The translations under genes and the position numbers were made by a program. A model generated the notes under the pieces. It saw nothing but the letters and a program-made list of their open reading frames with translations. It ran no database searches and was not told the origin of the DNA. From Chionis minor (Eukaryota; Chordata; Aves; Charadriiformes; Chionididae), in assembly GCA_013398295.1 (NCBI GenBank), contig VZSF01003273.1, positions 319,453-383,452 on the forward strand: 64,000 nucleotides of DNA, in the 5' to 3' direction. Below are positions 1 through 18,843 of this stretch, piece after piece. The first letter of the stretch is position 1. Every line of letters begins with the position of its first letter.

Positions 1-6688
<6,688 letters not shown>

Positions 6689-9600
6689 TTAAACGCATTG
6701 GTTTAAAGATTCAATATCTAAATGTAATTATTTCAAAAGCATCAATATAAATTCTACAGTGACAAACTGCCAGGTTACCAATACATGGCAGTTATTGAGG
6801 ATTCTCTCTTATCCCAACCACATAACCTTCATTTCAGGAAGTACACAGATCTGATACAGAACAACACAGCATATTTATGATATACCTCCTGCAGTAAAAG
6901 CTCCATTAAAAAGAAAGAATGGAATCGCAAGGATCCTGAATTACTTTCAATGACTCAAATAACAATCAAATCAACAATCGGTAGAACACAAGCTAAATTT
7001 GAAATAATCCCATCGCCCACCTCATTGCAAATTTATTAAACCATCTTATTTACTAAAGGTAGGGTTTTTTCATACCAAGAACGTTAGCACCCAAATACAG
7101 TTGAGAAGCGGGATTTGTGTCGCTTAGCAAAATTACAGGTGTTGTGTTTATGTATTCACTCATACACGTACCCACTTGTATTGTAAAATATCTGTTCATT
7201 ACTTGAAACAAATAAAAGAGCAAAAACCACGTGATAACTATGCATGAAACACCATGGTGTCTAAAAGAATACAGGCAAATTTGGAAAGCGAAGCACCTTA
7301 AAAGCTTTGTAACTAGGATACATCTTCTCCTACACTGATGGCTTCCCAAAACCAAGTCCTTAAACTCTTGAAATGAAAGAAACACCTGGGAAGCCGACAA
7401 AAAAAACCCACCCAGATAAAGTCTACCAGCTATCTGGAATATTTAGCAATATGACTTAATTAAGAATCTGATTATTTTATCATTAGGAAGAATATGAGAC
7501 TATTTTTTTAATTACTTGACAATATGGAGCATTATTAAATGCTGTTCTAATAGTTTTAATTGTAAAGAGATGATGTGGCAAAAAATTAATCTCATCTTGC
7601 AGTGACTATAATACACACCTAATGCTTTATCTGAAAATGATGATTGTGTATTACAGTATAGAAAAATGTTTAAAATGATGATGAATCACATCAGTCTTGA
7701 CACGTATCCCTGGGTAAAGGCTGATGCTTATTTCCATCAGTGTGAAAACCAGCCAGTAACTCTTTTTTTTTTTTCCTCCTGTTTTTAGCCTCTGTTTAAC
7801 CACCAGAACACCCCCTTCTTATCCCACGAGAGCTCAAAATCTGAAATCAAAATATATACCTCAACCACACGCTTGCTGATATTTTCAGAAATATAAATAA
7901 GTTTTTATTCACAATTTCCACCTACAAAACTGTACTAATTCTCCAATCGGCATGATTTATCTATGTGTCTGCTATTATTTTTTCCAACACATCTGCCAAA
8001 TAACGTGGATAGCGTCTGTAGTTCCCAAGATGAATCCTGAAGCCTTTTCAACAGGCTTGTGTAACACTACTTTCTATTTCTCTGACACAGAAGCCGATTA
8101 AAGCAATAAGCAGTGTTCTGCATCTCCAATTCTTTCAGGACTCTCCTGTTTGTAACATCTCATCTCAGGACTTTGTGGCTACTCAGTACATAAGCGTGCC
8201 TCTGGCTAGAAACAAGGAGAAGCACAAATTCTTTGGAAGGAAGGTAGAAATCAAGGGACATTTTTGGACAAAAGTCTTTCATATTCACAGATTCGCAGAC
8301 CTAGAACAGGAAGCACACCTACACTTTCAGAGCGAGCAGCCGACTTGCCAAAAGAAGAGCAGAACATGCAAGGCAATAAGATGGATTCAGATGAGTCATA
8401 CAAGAAATTAATGTCAGGTTTCTTATTTGCTTGTAGCTGTCATTGTGAAAAAGATGCTTCCCCACCCCCACCTGATTTATAAATCTCAATTTTTAGAAGT
8501 TATACGCTCTGTATGTATAAATTAATATTTTGGACAACATAGTAATTTTAGTTAAATGATGTATCTGCCAATTGCTTAAACTGCAGGAGAGAAAAACAAA
8601 AGAAAATGTATCAAATCTCACTTCTTCCACAAGTTAACCAATGAATAATGGAAAGACTTTGAATGCATGTGCAAGCATAATGTATATAAAGAAAACCTAT
8701 GTATGCTTGACTGTAATATTTCCCAATCCTGTAGATTTTTGCTTTCTACTCTTTGAAGACTGTACTGTCTGTCTGTATAAATGAAACCTACCAGATGGAT
8801 GATTTCTAGAGTATAAATACATAAATAATAAACAGTTTTCCCTTCTTCTGCAACTCAAGTTTTATTTTAAATTCAAATTTTGGACTCCATTAGCCTATAG
8901 CCCAGTTAACGCACCATTAACGCTGCTCTTGGCCACATTTAATGCATTTTCAATCTGAAATAGTGAGCTTTCCTTGGATAATAACAGAATCTGATACGTT
9001 CCAGAAAAGCAGCTACCCTGGATACAGCCACACAGCTTTGATGTAGCTTTTCCATTTTTACCACTTAGGAAAAGAAACATTAGCACCTGGAAAGACTTTT
9101 TACTTGGGAGAGACTTTGAATGATGATTTGCCTTTTGACTGTTTTTACAATTGGATTTTTCTTCTGCTAGGAGGCCAGACTGGAAAGATTTACTATCATC
9201 ACACTGTACACAAGGGAACTTTAAATTTTTCAAGGGACAGTTGCAGAGATAAGTACTGAACTCCTTCTGACAGCTTTTAAAGGAACAGTGACCTATTCAT
9301 GGTACAGAACTCTCACCAACTCATCCACTTGAATGAAACTTTTTTGATATAACAATCCTACCCACATCCTACAGTAAGAAGGTTGACAGGGATTTAAAAA
9401 AAAAAAAACCACCAAACCACCAGCCACAAAACACTACCATCCTTTACTTCTTTAAACATTTACACCATTAAAATATCCTCCTCATTATTAGACTAGTTGT
9501 GGTACTAAAGAGGTTTGTTCAGCCGTAGTACCGCTTTTCTTCTGTAACTTCTACTTGACCTAACACAGGCATTACTGTTCAGATTTTGATGGTACAATAA

Positions 9601-9855
9601 TAGACAAATTTCTACCTAACAAAACCTTTGCAGCTTTCTAGGGTTGGGGTTTCTTCTATCTTTTTTCCTCCTCCAAACTCCAACATTGCTAACTTCCCTT
9701 AGATGCTTGAGTTCCATAAACGCTTGTTTTCTTTTGTGATCTTCACGTATGCAAGCACGCTGGCTACTGCCAGACAAAACAGGCACATAAAAACCTATCA
9801 TTCTCATTTTTTTGTTTTGTTGTAATGACTTGTGCTATTGTGACACTTTCCTTAC

Positions 9856-9979
9856 CGAAGGACAAATAATTCCAGCAAGCAAATTGCCAAAGAAATGTAG
9901 CAAATTCTCCATTCCGGAGTCATATTCTACAACTTCCACGAGGTCCCTCAAGACATCCAATGACTCATAATGGCAATAG
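9856..9979 (-). other. Candidate cryptic or poison exon in BCAS3 (unidentified)
   Basis: This 124-base segment on the minus strand is preceded by a pyrimidine-rich acceptor (cttccttccccccag, AG at 9,981-9,980) and followed by a GTAAGG donor beginning at 9,855. Entered in phase 2 from the exon at 10,763-10,870 it stays open for 42 codons, reading SYCHYESLDVLRDLVEVVEY and later ENLLHFFGNLLAGIICPS. Because 124 is not a multiple of three, the following BCAS3 exon would be read in the wrong frame and hit TGA after 13 codons. Inclusion would therefore give a truncated product or nonsense-mediated decay. I do not recognise the peptide. It may instead be part of an old retrocopy (see 9,951-10,175) or a chance pseudoexon. 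Confidence 0.35.
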
Positions 9980-10175
9980 CTGGGGGGAAGGAAGCGTCAA
10001 AGTAAGCAGCGCGATCGTGGGCTCCGACCAACGTCACAGCACGAGATTCTCCCATCAGGAGTGCTGTCAATATCCTCACGCCGGGATCCCGGGGTTTCTC
10101 TTCCGTCTTAAAAGAGACGAAGTAAACTAAAAGGGTGTTCAGTTTTGTGTGTCTTGGAGAGATGAAGATCTGAAG
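9951..10175 (-). pseudogene. Coding-like, CpG-dense open frame of unknown origin
   Basis: A 75-codon frame with no ATG near its start reads, in part, PRHTKLNTLLVYFVSFKTEE and RILTALLMGESRAVTLVGAH, ending at TGA (9,950-9,948). The 9,995-10,105 part has about ten CpGs in roughly 110 bases, far above the surrounding intron. The frame overlaps the open frame of the exon-like segment at 9,856-9,979, offset by a single base around a C6 run. The two would join as one protein-like stretch of about 100 residues if one frameshift were allowed. No family is recognised. Chance remains possible, as frames of this length are common in the window. Confidence 0.3.
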
Positions 10176-10761
10176 TTAATTCAGAAAAATTTGAACTCAC
10201 GATTCTATGGAAACAAGTTAGTTTCAACCTGACGCTCGGCCTTCTAAGCCATTTTCTCTCAGAAATTAGGTGACATTGTCCCGACTAAGAGATGATGCTT
10301 TCTTATTTGACTCACGGGAACGTTATTTCCTGTAAACCACAGAGTGCACACTAGGAATTTTCAGATCTGCAGGAAGGCAATATATCTGACAAACAACGGA
10401 ACACCAAGAAAAGAGACAGAAAGTCTTTAGGGCTCTGTACTGTTTAAACTCTCGATGATCCCATTTCTCCATCTGTAGGTAGATGATAGAGGATTCCGAT
10501 GATTCCTGCTCACCCTCATCACAACTGAAAGAAGCTTAAATGATTTCAGATGCAAAGCCTTTTGAGCTTCTTAAATGAAAGCCACTGGAGAAGCATATTG
10601 TCATACTCGAACTGAAATACTACTCCAGAAATGGAGAACCAAAGCTATGCTTAGAGCAAAGACAAAATAATAAAATCAGGGACCGCATTCATCACAAGTT
10701 GTATTCATTAGCAAAATTTTACATGCCCTAACATAGAAAGAATGCATAGCGAATATCCTTA

Positions 10762-10962
<201 letters not shown>

Positions 10963-13869
10963 TTAAATGAAAAATCCAGCAGTATAAGCAGAATGCTAGA
11001 GAACAAAGGGTCAATATAAGCCTTCTACATTAAGGGAAGGTGTGATTAAAATTGAATTACCATATCCACAATGGTCAAGAACTTGCACTGTATAACTAAT
11101 TATCAAGCACTTAATTTCCTTTGTCACAGATAAGACTTTGGAACATGAGATCAGACCGGACCAGCAAAATACAAGCCAGCTGACAGGCATGCAGTTTTAG
11201 ACTACACTCTGGTTATTTAAAAAATATTCCGCAGAGTAACAGTTTCCTAAAGGGAGTGCTTCCTTCACTCCGTGCAACAGCTGAATCATTTGACCCCATT
11301 TGATAGAGATGCATTACACAGAATTCACATTACATCTCTGATGGACTTTTGTTTGAACTATATAGATCTTTTCAACTGCTTTGTGTCACTTTTATCATTT
11401 TAATATAAATAAAACTCTAAGGCCATTTCTTAATAAAAAGGCTTGCTTTCTTTTGAAAGGGAGAAAGTGCTGAGTGTTCCGATAGGGTTGAGGAAGGTAG
11501 TGGTGGAAACCATTTTACAAGCTGAGGAGAGGCTTTGATGTGGCAGTTCTTTTCCATAACACCTTTTTTCCCCTCCAAGAACACATTAAAATGTTGGCTA
11601 CTTCTAGGTCAATGAATACGAAGCAGCACAAATTGCCAGCTGTATAAACATATACTAAGTATTGGTAAAAAGGAGGGTGTTTCCCCTTGCCCATATCTGT
11701 TTTATTTTACCGAGTTTAACGCAATTCCTGACACAACACTTGCTCGTCTTTCGGATCTGCTCAAGCTGCCCGAGAGTCTTCTGGAGAACAGGAGTACAAA
11801 TGCCAACTGTTTACCTCAAATGCCTCAAGATAATAAAAATGTGCATACAATAAGTACGCATCAGTGAAAGAATACACTGTATACGCACAGAAAGACAACT
11901 GTCAAAGAAATAGTAGAAAAAATAAGCTTTGACATTTTGCCTACTGAAATTCTTCCCAAAATATACATTTTTCTAGGCACATACTAAGGCTAATAACTAG
12001 AGGGTGCTATTTATTACTTTTAAGCACTTCAAAGGCCCTTCAAAAACACTTTTAAAACAGCGAGACCCGAGTCTAGTTACTTTACATGAGAAGCTCATTG
12101 CTGCTAGGGAAGGCAGAAAACCAGAGCAAGGTCTACATACAAACTTTTTTTGATTTAAGTACATTTATTACCTACAGGAAATCATTACTTTGATAAAAGG
12201 GTACACAGATTCTTATTTCAAAACAGAAATCACAGAAGTTGATAGAGCTAAAATGATATTAGCATAATTGATACCAATTGCTATTTCCATATAAGACCGT
12301 GTTGAACAGTTCCATTTTGACTTGACACATAGCTAACTACACGACTACAACCCAAGAGTATGTACCTTCTAATACGTATTGCACCAACAACATTATGGGT
12401 AATAATCCTGTCACTGAAATAAATAATTATTACTATGTCATACCTTTCTTTTGGCTGGTTGTGGTAAGACCATTCTGCCAAGGCTTTTTTAAACTGCACT
12501 GGCTAAAAACCAGTAACTTGAGCTCGAGTGCTAATGATCAAGTAGTAACATGGACTAGGTCAGAAGTACTCGGGAATTCTACCCAGCTCCAAAAGTTCTC
12601 TTTCCAAATGTTCACTTTCTTTTCATTCCATGGTACACTGCAACCATGACCAGAAAATAGTACATAAATTTGTTTTTTATTATTTTCTGAAATAAATACA
12701 AAGACAAGGTCAAAGACCTTTGAGGATGCCCTAGGACCTTATCAGCAGAAACAAATGGCAATAGCCAGAAAAAGTCACACTTGTGGCCCCTTCTTGTTCC
12801 ATAACAACTCAGCAGCATCTCAAGTCTTCAGACAGCTGAGGATGCTTTCCCAGGAAATCCCACTTCTTGCCAAGTGCTTTATTCACCACTATGACACAAA
12901 AGAGTGGAAGCACAAGTGCCTGCTCTTTCTTTGGCAATTTTTTCAAAGGTAGAAAGGTAAAAAAAACCCGTTTCAATCACAAGAAAAGTATTTCTCTCTA
13001 CCATTTCCTTCTGGTTCCTTCAGTTCCTCTCGCCATTCAAAGTAATGACTGTTACGAATGTCATTTGCTGCTGAGCACTCTCAATTTGATTCATGAGACA
13101 CAACAGTCAGTAAATTAGCATAATTTAAATTTATAAATTCTACTCCAAATGCTGCGTACCTCAATGAGGAATGATACAACGCAGAGATCCATAGTGTAAA
13201 GTTCTTTATTGATCAGGCCTCAGTAACAACTCAATAACATGTTTTCCACTTGTTGGAGAGGAGGGGGTGTGACCAAGGATTTTAATATAATTCTTCAGCA
13301 GAACCCCATACAGCAAGGATTTTTCAACACTGCAAAATTTCATTTATTTTCCAAATACATTATTTCTCAACCATTCTAAAAGTATAAGCCTTTTGAACAG
13401 TCTTTCTTTACCCTCATTTATATCTCCTCAGCTAGCAGCAAGATCAATTCTTCCACAACTGGAGAGTGAGGATTATAGACACAGACCTAAGGATTCATTT
13501 CTCTGTCATGGCACTTAAAGAATAGTAAGAGTACCTTGATTAGCCTACACTACACATAAGCAATAATAAAGAGCTCTCCTTCCCTCCTTCACTTCAGGGA
13601 TGTCAAAATCTCAGACTCAGTGGTTCTTCGCACTTTCCTTTCCCAGCCTGTGATGTGCAATTGATTCTATATTGACCCATTTCAGTACATTAAATCAACA
13701 GAAAAATAATACTTTGTCCTTTCTTTCTCCTCTTGAGGGAATTCTCCCCCAGGTTAATTCACCAAAAGGGCCCAGGGAAAGGTCTAAGAAGGATGGAAGC
13801 AAGGAAGGAAGTAGAAGTACATGAATTGAGCAATAAATGATGCGCAATAGGGCTGCAAAAGCAAGGACT

Positions 13870-13915
13870 GCTTTTTCCTGACCCCTTAGGAGCGCAGCTT
13901 TTTCCTGACCCTTTA
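13870..13915. repeat. Two-copy tandem duplication, period 27
   Basis: GCTTTTTCCTGACCC followed by CTTA or TTTA occurs at 13,870 and again at 13,897, suggesting a local slippage duplication. Confidence 0.7.
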
Positions 13916-14096
13916 AGACCTCCACTGAGCTAGTCCTAATTCCCAGTCTTCTTGAAGCAGAGAATTCAGGGACTTCCATGGCCCACACTGCAGGGCAAGT
14001 CAGACTTATTTGCAGTGTTCCCTTTACATTCCTGGTTAAAAATCTAGACTGAGGCCTGGATAGAGTTTTTAAAAGCTAAATTTCCCAACTCCTTTT

Positions 14097-14122
14097 AACT
14101 CATTATTTAACTCATTATTTAA
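14097..14122. repeat. Two-copy 12-base tandem repeat (AACTCATTATTT)
   Basis: Two perfect adjacent copies of AACTCATTATTT are followed by AA, the start of a third. Confidence 0.9.
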
Positions 14123-17100
14123 GAAGAATTTGAACCCAAACCCACCAATATCAAAAGCAGAGGATGAACATGTTTCCCTTCTTCCATTAACATTTACACC
14201 ACACGCATTATTTTATTTTTCTGTTATGTTACCACGTAGCAGGAAGATTTACACTAAGCAAGATGCCCCATTTAAATATATATAAAATGACTGTGTCCAG
14301 TAAGGCAACGTATCACTATGGATTAACACCTTGGAGTCCTTTGCAGGGTCTCTTGAAAAAATTTACTTCAGCACGATGCTTAGTTCTTAACAATTTTCTT
14401 CACTAAAGTATCAAACAAACACACAATCAAATATTAAATATTCAAAATTATACCACCTATGAGACCAAAAAAACCAACATTTCGTATAACTAATATATTT
14501 AAATTTCAGCTACAAAACGAGAAGTATCCAAACTACCACGGAATGCCACCAAAGCCACCACAGATTGCAAGACGGAGCCCCAGAAACTTGCAAAAGCATC
14601 TCTTGACAATCGGAAGTTCTTGAAACCGTCCTCAACTAAAATTACTGCTTCTTGCCCCGTTACAGGAGTGATGAACGTTCATTTTGCCAGAGGATCGCAG
14701 ACAGCAAGTAAATTTGCCTGAAATACACTAGTTGCTGGCCTGTCCTGGGCTGTGCTAACACACTGCCATCCCTTGGGAGAAAAGGAACCAAGGAGACTCC
14801 TAGCTCAGGAGCTTTTCTTCTGATAAACTGAAGGTTCATGCGAGTCGCATTGACGGGAAGCGCTCCCATCATATTTCAGCGTGCCAGTGATGATTACGTA
14901 AAGGGGAGAGAGTAAGACAGGAACCCAAAACCACTGGGTTTTGCAGTTTGGCAATAACATTGAGTCTGTCACAAGTAAAATTCTTGCAAGTTACTCCCAC
15001 AGATCATTGATGAATTTTTGTTATGCATCTTGATTGTTAAAACAGCTGCTTAGTGCAGAGACACCAACAACTTCTTTTAAGGTAATGGGCACAAATTCAC
15101 CAACATCTTCAAAATGTTGGCATTAATAAACATACAAATACAGTCAGGCTCTTGTATTGTCTTCTATTTGACTGTTGCAGTGTGGGGACAGAAGAAAAAT
15201 AACAGATGCCTTGTACAGCTGGCGCGTGAGTACATCCGTGCTGCTTATGCATCACGACATAACTATCGCCTCTTCACAGCTTTGCTAGCAGCGAGTCACA
15301 CCGTTTGTAAAAGCTCTGTGTAAAATGTTTGCATACAGAGACAAACACTGTACAAACCACACACTTTTTAAACTGGNGGAACCACCATGAGTCCAAAGTT
15401 TTCTGTGCCTAGAAAGGTTTTACGCTGCTCACAAGTGTTTATTCTCTTCCCTGCTGCCTCTCCCCACTCTGCCACACGATAAACAACATCCCACTCAAAG
15501 ACAGAATGGACATCAGTTACAGAAGGGCCTCAGGAGTCCAAAATATTTAAAAAATCCCCACATTTGAGAGGCATAAAAGTGAAGGAGAGCTTTTGCTGAA
15601 AAAGCCGACCGCCAGGCCTTTGCACTGCATTCTTTACGTGAGGCATTTCCCAGTTAATTGTGGCATTTCAAAAAACCATCTCAGGATGGAAGCTGTCTGG
15701 CCAAAGTCATCGTTGTGTATTTTATACCACCTGCATAAAAGATGGGGCTATAATCTTCACAAAAAGAGATCAAGGGAGGCATCTCCATCTACCGACCGTT
15801 TTTACTCTGCATGTATACAAACAACATTAGCTTGATGAAATGCACAATGACGGCACTTGGGAACAATGACAGAAGTTATGGCATCGTAACACATTTTAGG
15901 TAGTAATAAAATTGCTAAAATAATAATTACAGCCTTTATTAGGGAAAATATACAGGTATACAGGACATTGTTACAGTAAAAAATACTTTCTATCACCTAT
16001 ATTCCTTTACACGGGCCCTGCAAATTTATTTTGGAAAGCAGTCAATTAATTACTATTAATAGAAAATGTGTTAACGTATTAAAATGACAAAATGAAAAAT
16101 TTAGGAAAAGGTGAAATTGTATCAAAGTATCAATGAGATCACACAGATTGATCTAACAAACATAGGAAAAAACCCTGTAACTTCTCAAGAACGTGACGGA
16201 AGGATTCTAAGCAGTATCAGTGTTACAAACAAGCTATCAAAGCTTGTCACAAAAAGCTTTTCTAAAGACTAGTTAAGCTCAGCATTTGTGAGTTCAGTCA
16301 TTATGCCTTGCTGTCCCCTTTAGGAACGACAACGCAGGTGTCCGCGGACAATCACCACAACCTGCTCTACCCGGAGTCTCTTTTTGGTAACTTGACTTCA
16401 CATGATGAAACAAGGGAAATAGCTTATTTCCAGCTGCTATGTATAAATTGATCCTCGTGGAAGGTGCCACTCCGCAGTACGCTGCGTGTCCCTCTCTCCT
16501 GCTGAAACTGTGTTACTATGAGCTCCATCTTTCTCTAATGACACAAAGAATTACATTACATCTGCCTTCTTCCACAGCCTTACAAGGCAGTTTCTTTCTG
16601 TGTTTACTCAGGACAAATATTGCACATATTAGCAGCATGTTCTCTGGAGTAATAATCCCTTTCTTTCTCTTTTATAGTTTCCACATTCAAAAAACAAACA
16701 GATTTCACACGTATTGACCCTTCCTAATGGGCAGAGCAACACAAAAGAGCTTTCTGTAATAAAAAAGAAGCATAAAAACCTTCCACTGATCAGCATACTT
16801 GATCTAACACGTAACAAAAAAATCTTCCATTTAATCACTATTCCAGTTTTGATACTTCCAGGAATTATCTGGCAAGTTATTTAAACAACATTCAACAATT
16901 CCTATCCAAATTTGATGGGACAGGGCTGTGAAACTGTATGAATTACTGCACAGTACACAGCAGAAGCCTCATATAATCTCCACTGACCTCAACAGAACAA
17001 CGTCCACTACCTTCTGAAGATACGTACAAAAAAAAAGGTACAACAAAAAATTACAGAAAATGTTTTGCTAAATGTAGCTAATTTATTTTATTAACAACTA

Positions 17101-18049
17101 AAATGGTATGTGCTACTGCAGCAACTCGAGAACTCTGCTTCCTAGCAGCTAGAAAATGCTGTTTCCTTACCTTGGAGGCCAAATCTCACTTTCCTTATGC
17201 TACCAGGACTACCAACTGATAGAAAAAGTGACACATCCACAAACTGGAATTACATTCCCTGGGAAATCTAATAACATTTAAACCTAGAGAAGCTTCACGC
17301 CCTCCAGCACACGTTAGGCAGAGCAGTAAATTTAACAGCAATCACTAAACAAGCTTCAGACAGCGGGTTATGTACTTCCAGTCAAAAGCAATTTTACTTT
17401 TACCATACAGTCATATAGTTACCACTACTTTACATAAGAGTAAATGATGAATTTAAAAAAAAAAAATCCGGCAATTATTCTGTCACAATTTGTCTTTTAT
17501 CTTTCAAGTTTCGTTTCACAACAACTAAAGCTTTATTTTCATTTCAGTGTTTCAAAATTAGGTCAAGTGACTGGTTTTATTATTCTATTCTGAAGTACAA
17601 TTTATTTTTCAAAAACTTTACCTTTTACCATTTCTAAAAAAAAAAAAATCTAATCACTAGCCTACACCTGTTACTGTGCTGCACGTTCCCAGAGTGACTT
17701 TCCATTCTACTGCGGCGACACGAGTCCCACTCTTCATTGTTCTCCCACATTTCTCTTGTGATGTTGTATTTATTTGCACGCAATTTGGAACAATCATTTT
17801 TTCAAGTCCAGCCGACCCAAAGCAGAAAACAGCCTTACTTTTTATTGCTTTCAGTATCTTTAAGATAAAGAGGTAAAAATATTAAAACCTATACTGAGAT
17901 CATACTCAAAAAACTTAGTAATAAAACAATCTTACTAGGCCCAGCTTGCAACCTGGGGGATTCAACATTTACAAAAACGTTTACGGTTGTTTTGTTGGTT
18001 TTTGTTTGGTTTTTTTGGTTTTTTTTAAATTTTCAAGTGCCTTAAATAG

Positions 18050-18830
18050 AATGCAGCTTCTAAACTTAATTTACAAAATACAGCTTATTTCATTGTCAAG
18101 TCAGAAGGGACCATTACATCACCCAGACCCCCTGTCTATCACAGGTCGTTAAGTTTCACCTGGACACCTATTCTTATACCTACCTCAAATGCTCTAAAAG
18201 CAATTCAGCCCTGGCATTGAAACCACACATCACGTGTTGAAAACAGGAGAAAAGTGCCAGCAAGTCCAAGAACTGGCTGGACAAGGTGTGCCCAAATGAT
18301 CCGTACAGCAAGCTACTCGGGAAAGATGTTTTAAAATTACAACTCTCCAAAGACTCTGAGAAGTCTCTCTGAGACTTCACCGAAGGGGAAGAAAAGCAAA
18401 ACAAAACAAAAATCAGAAGCCACAGTACAGTTAATTAATTGTATGTTGGAAAAATTCCTTCCTGAACCTTTACACTGCAAAGTTGAAGCATGAGATTTGA
18501 TTATGGTCTTTGTAGTAATATTATTAGCATGTTGAGACCACAAAGGCAATTCTGTTCTCCTCAAGGCCCCTGAAGAAGGTTTGCTCAGATTAACAGATTT
18601 CAATACTAGAAGGATCATCTTCTCTTTCCAGGCCATGCCCAAAATGTCCCAGAAGCTCAAAGAAATTCTTTTCTACCAAGCAACCTAATCTTGTCTTAAA
18701 AGACTTCGAGCAACAACAAGTCCTCTATTTTTATGGTAAATTGTTCCAACATTTAGATAATTTTATTTTTATGAAGTTGCTTGCTATTGCAAGACAGAGT
18801 TTATACACACACTGCTATTGCAAGATACAC
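18050..18830 (-). mobile_element. Old CR1 LINE fragment, diverged
   Basis: Read on plus, the antisense CR1 pattern is visible: AGTCAGAAGGGACCATTA followed by CCAGACCCCCTGT and ATCACAGG near 18,095-18,145. Later comes CTTAAAAGACTTCGAG with GGTAAATTGTTCCAACAT near 18,690-18,755, both typical of the CR1 3' region seen in amniotes. The sense strand is therefore minus. The middle part is only loosely recognisable and may include other sequence. The copy is much more diverged than the CR1 pieces at 23.4 and 63.5 kb. Confidence 0.6.
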
Positions 18831-18843
18831 TTTGTACGTACTC
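18782..18843. repeat. Two-copy tandem duplication, period 31
   Basis: TGCTATTGCAAGA occurs twice, 31 bases apart. The remainder of each unit is diverged (ACAC-rich), so the duplication is not recent. Confidence 0.7.

Noticed and set aside
10230..10560. Minus-strand frame reading CDEGEQESSESS and YLQMEKWDHREF as a further exon of a hidden gene
   Set aside because: About 66 codons, preceded by an in-frame stop, with no clear donor. Frames of this length are common by chance here. Kept only as part of the suggested translated search around 9.8-10.8 kb.
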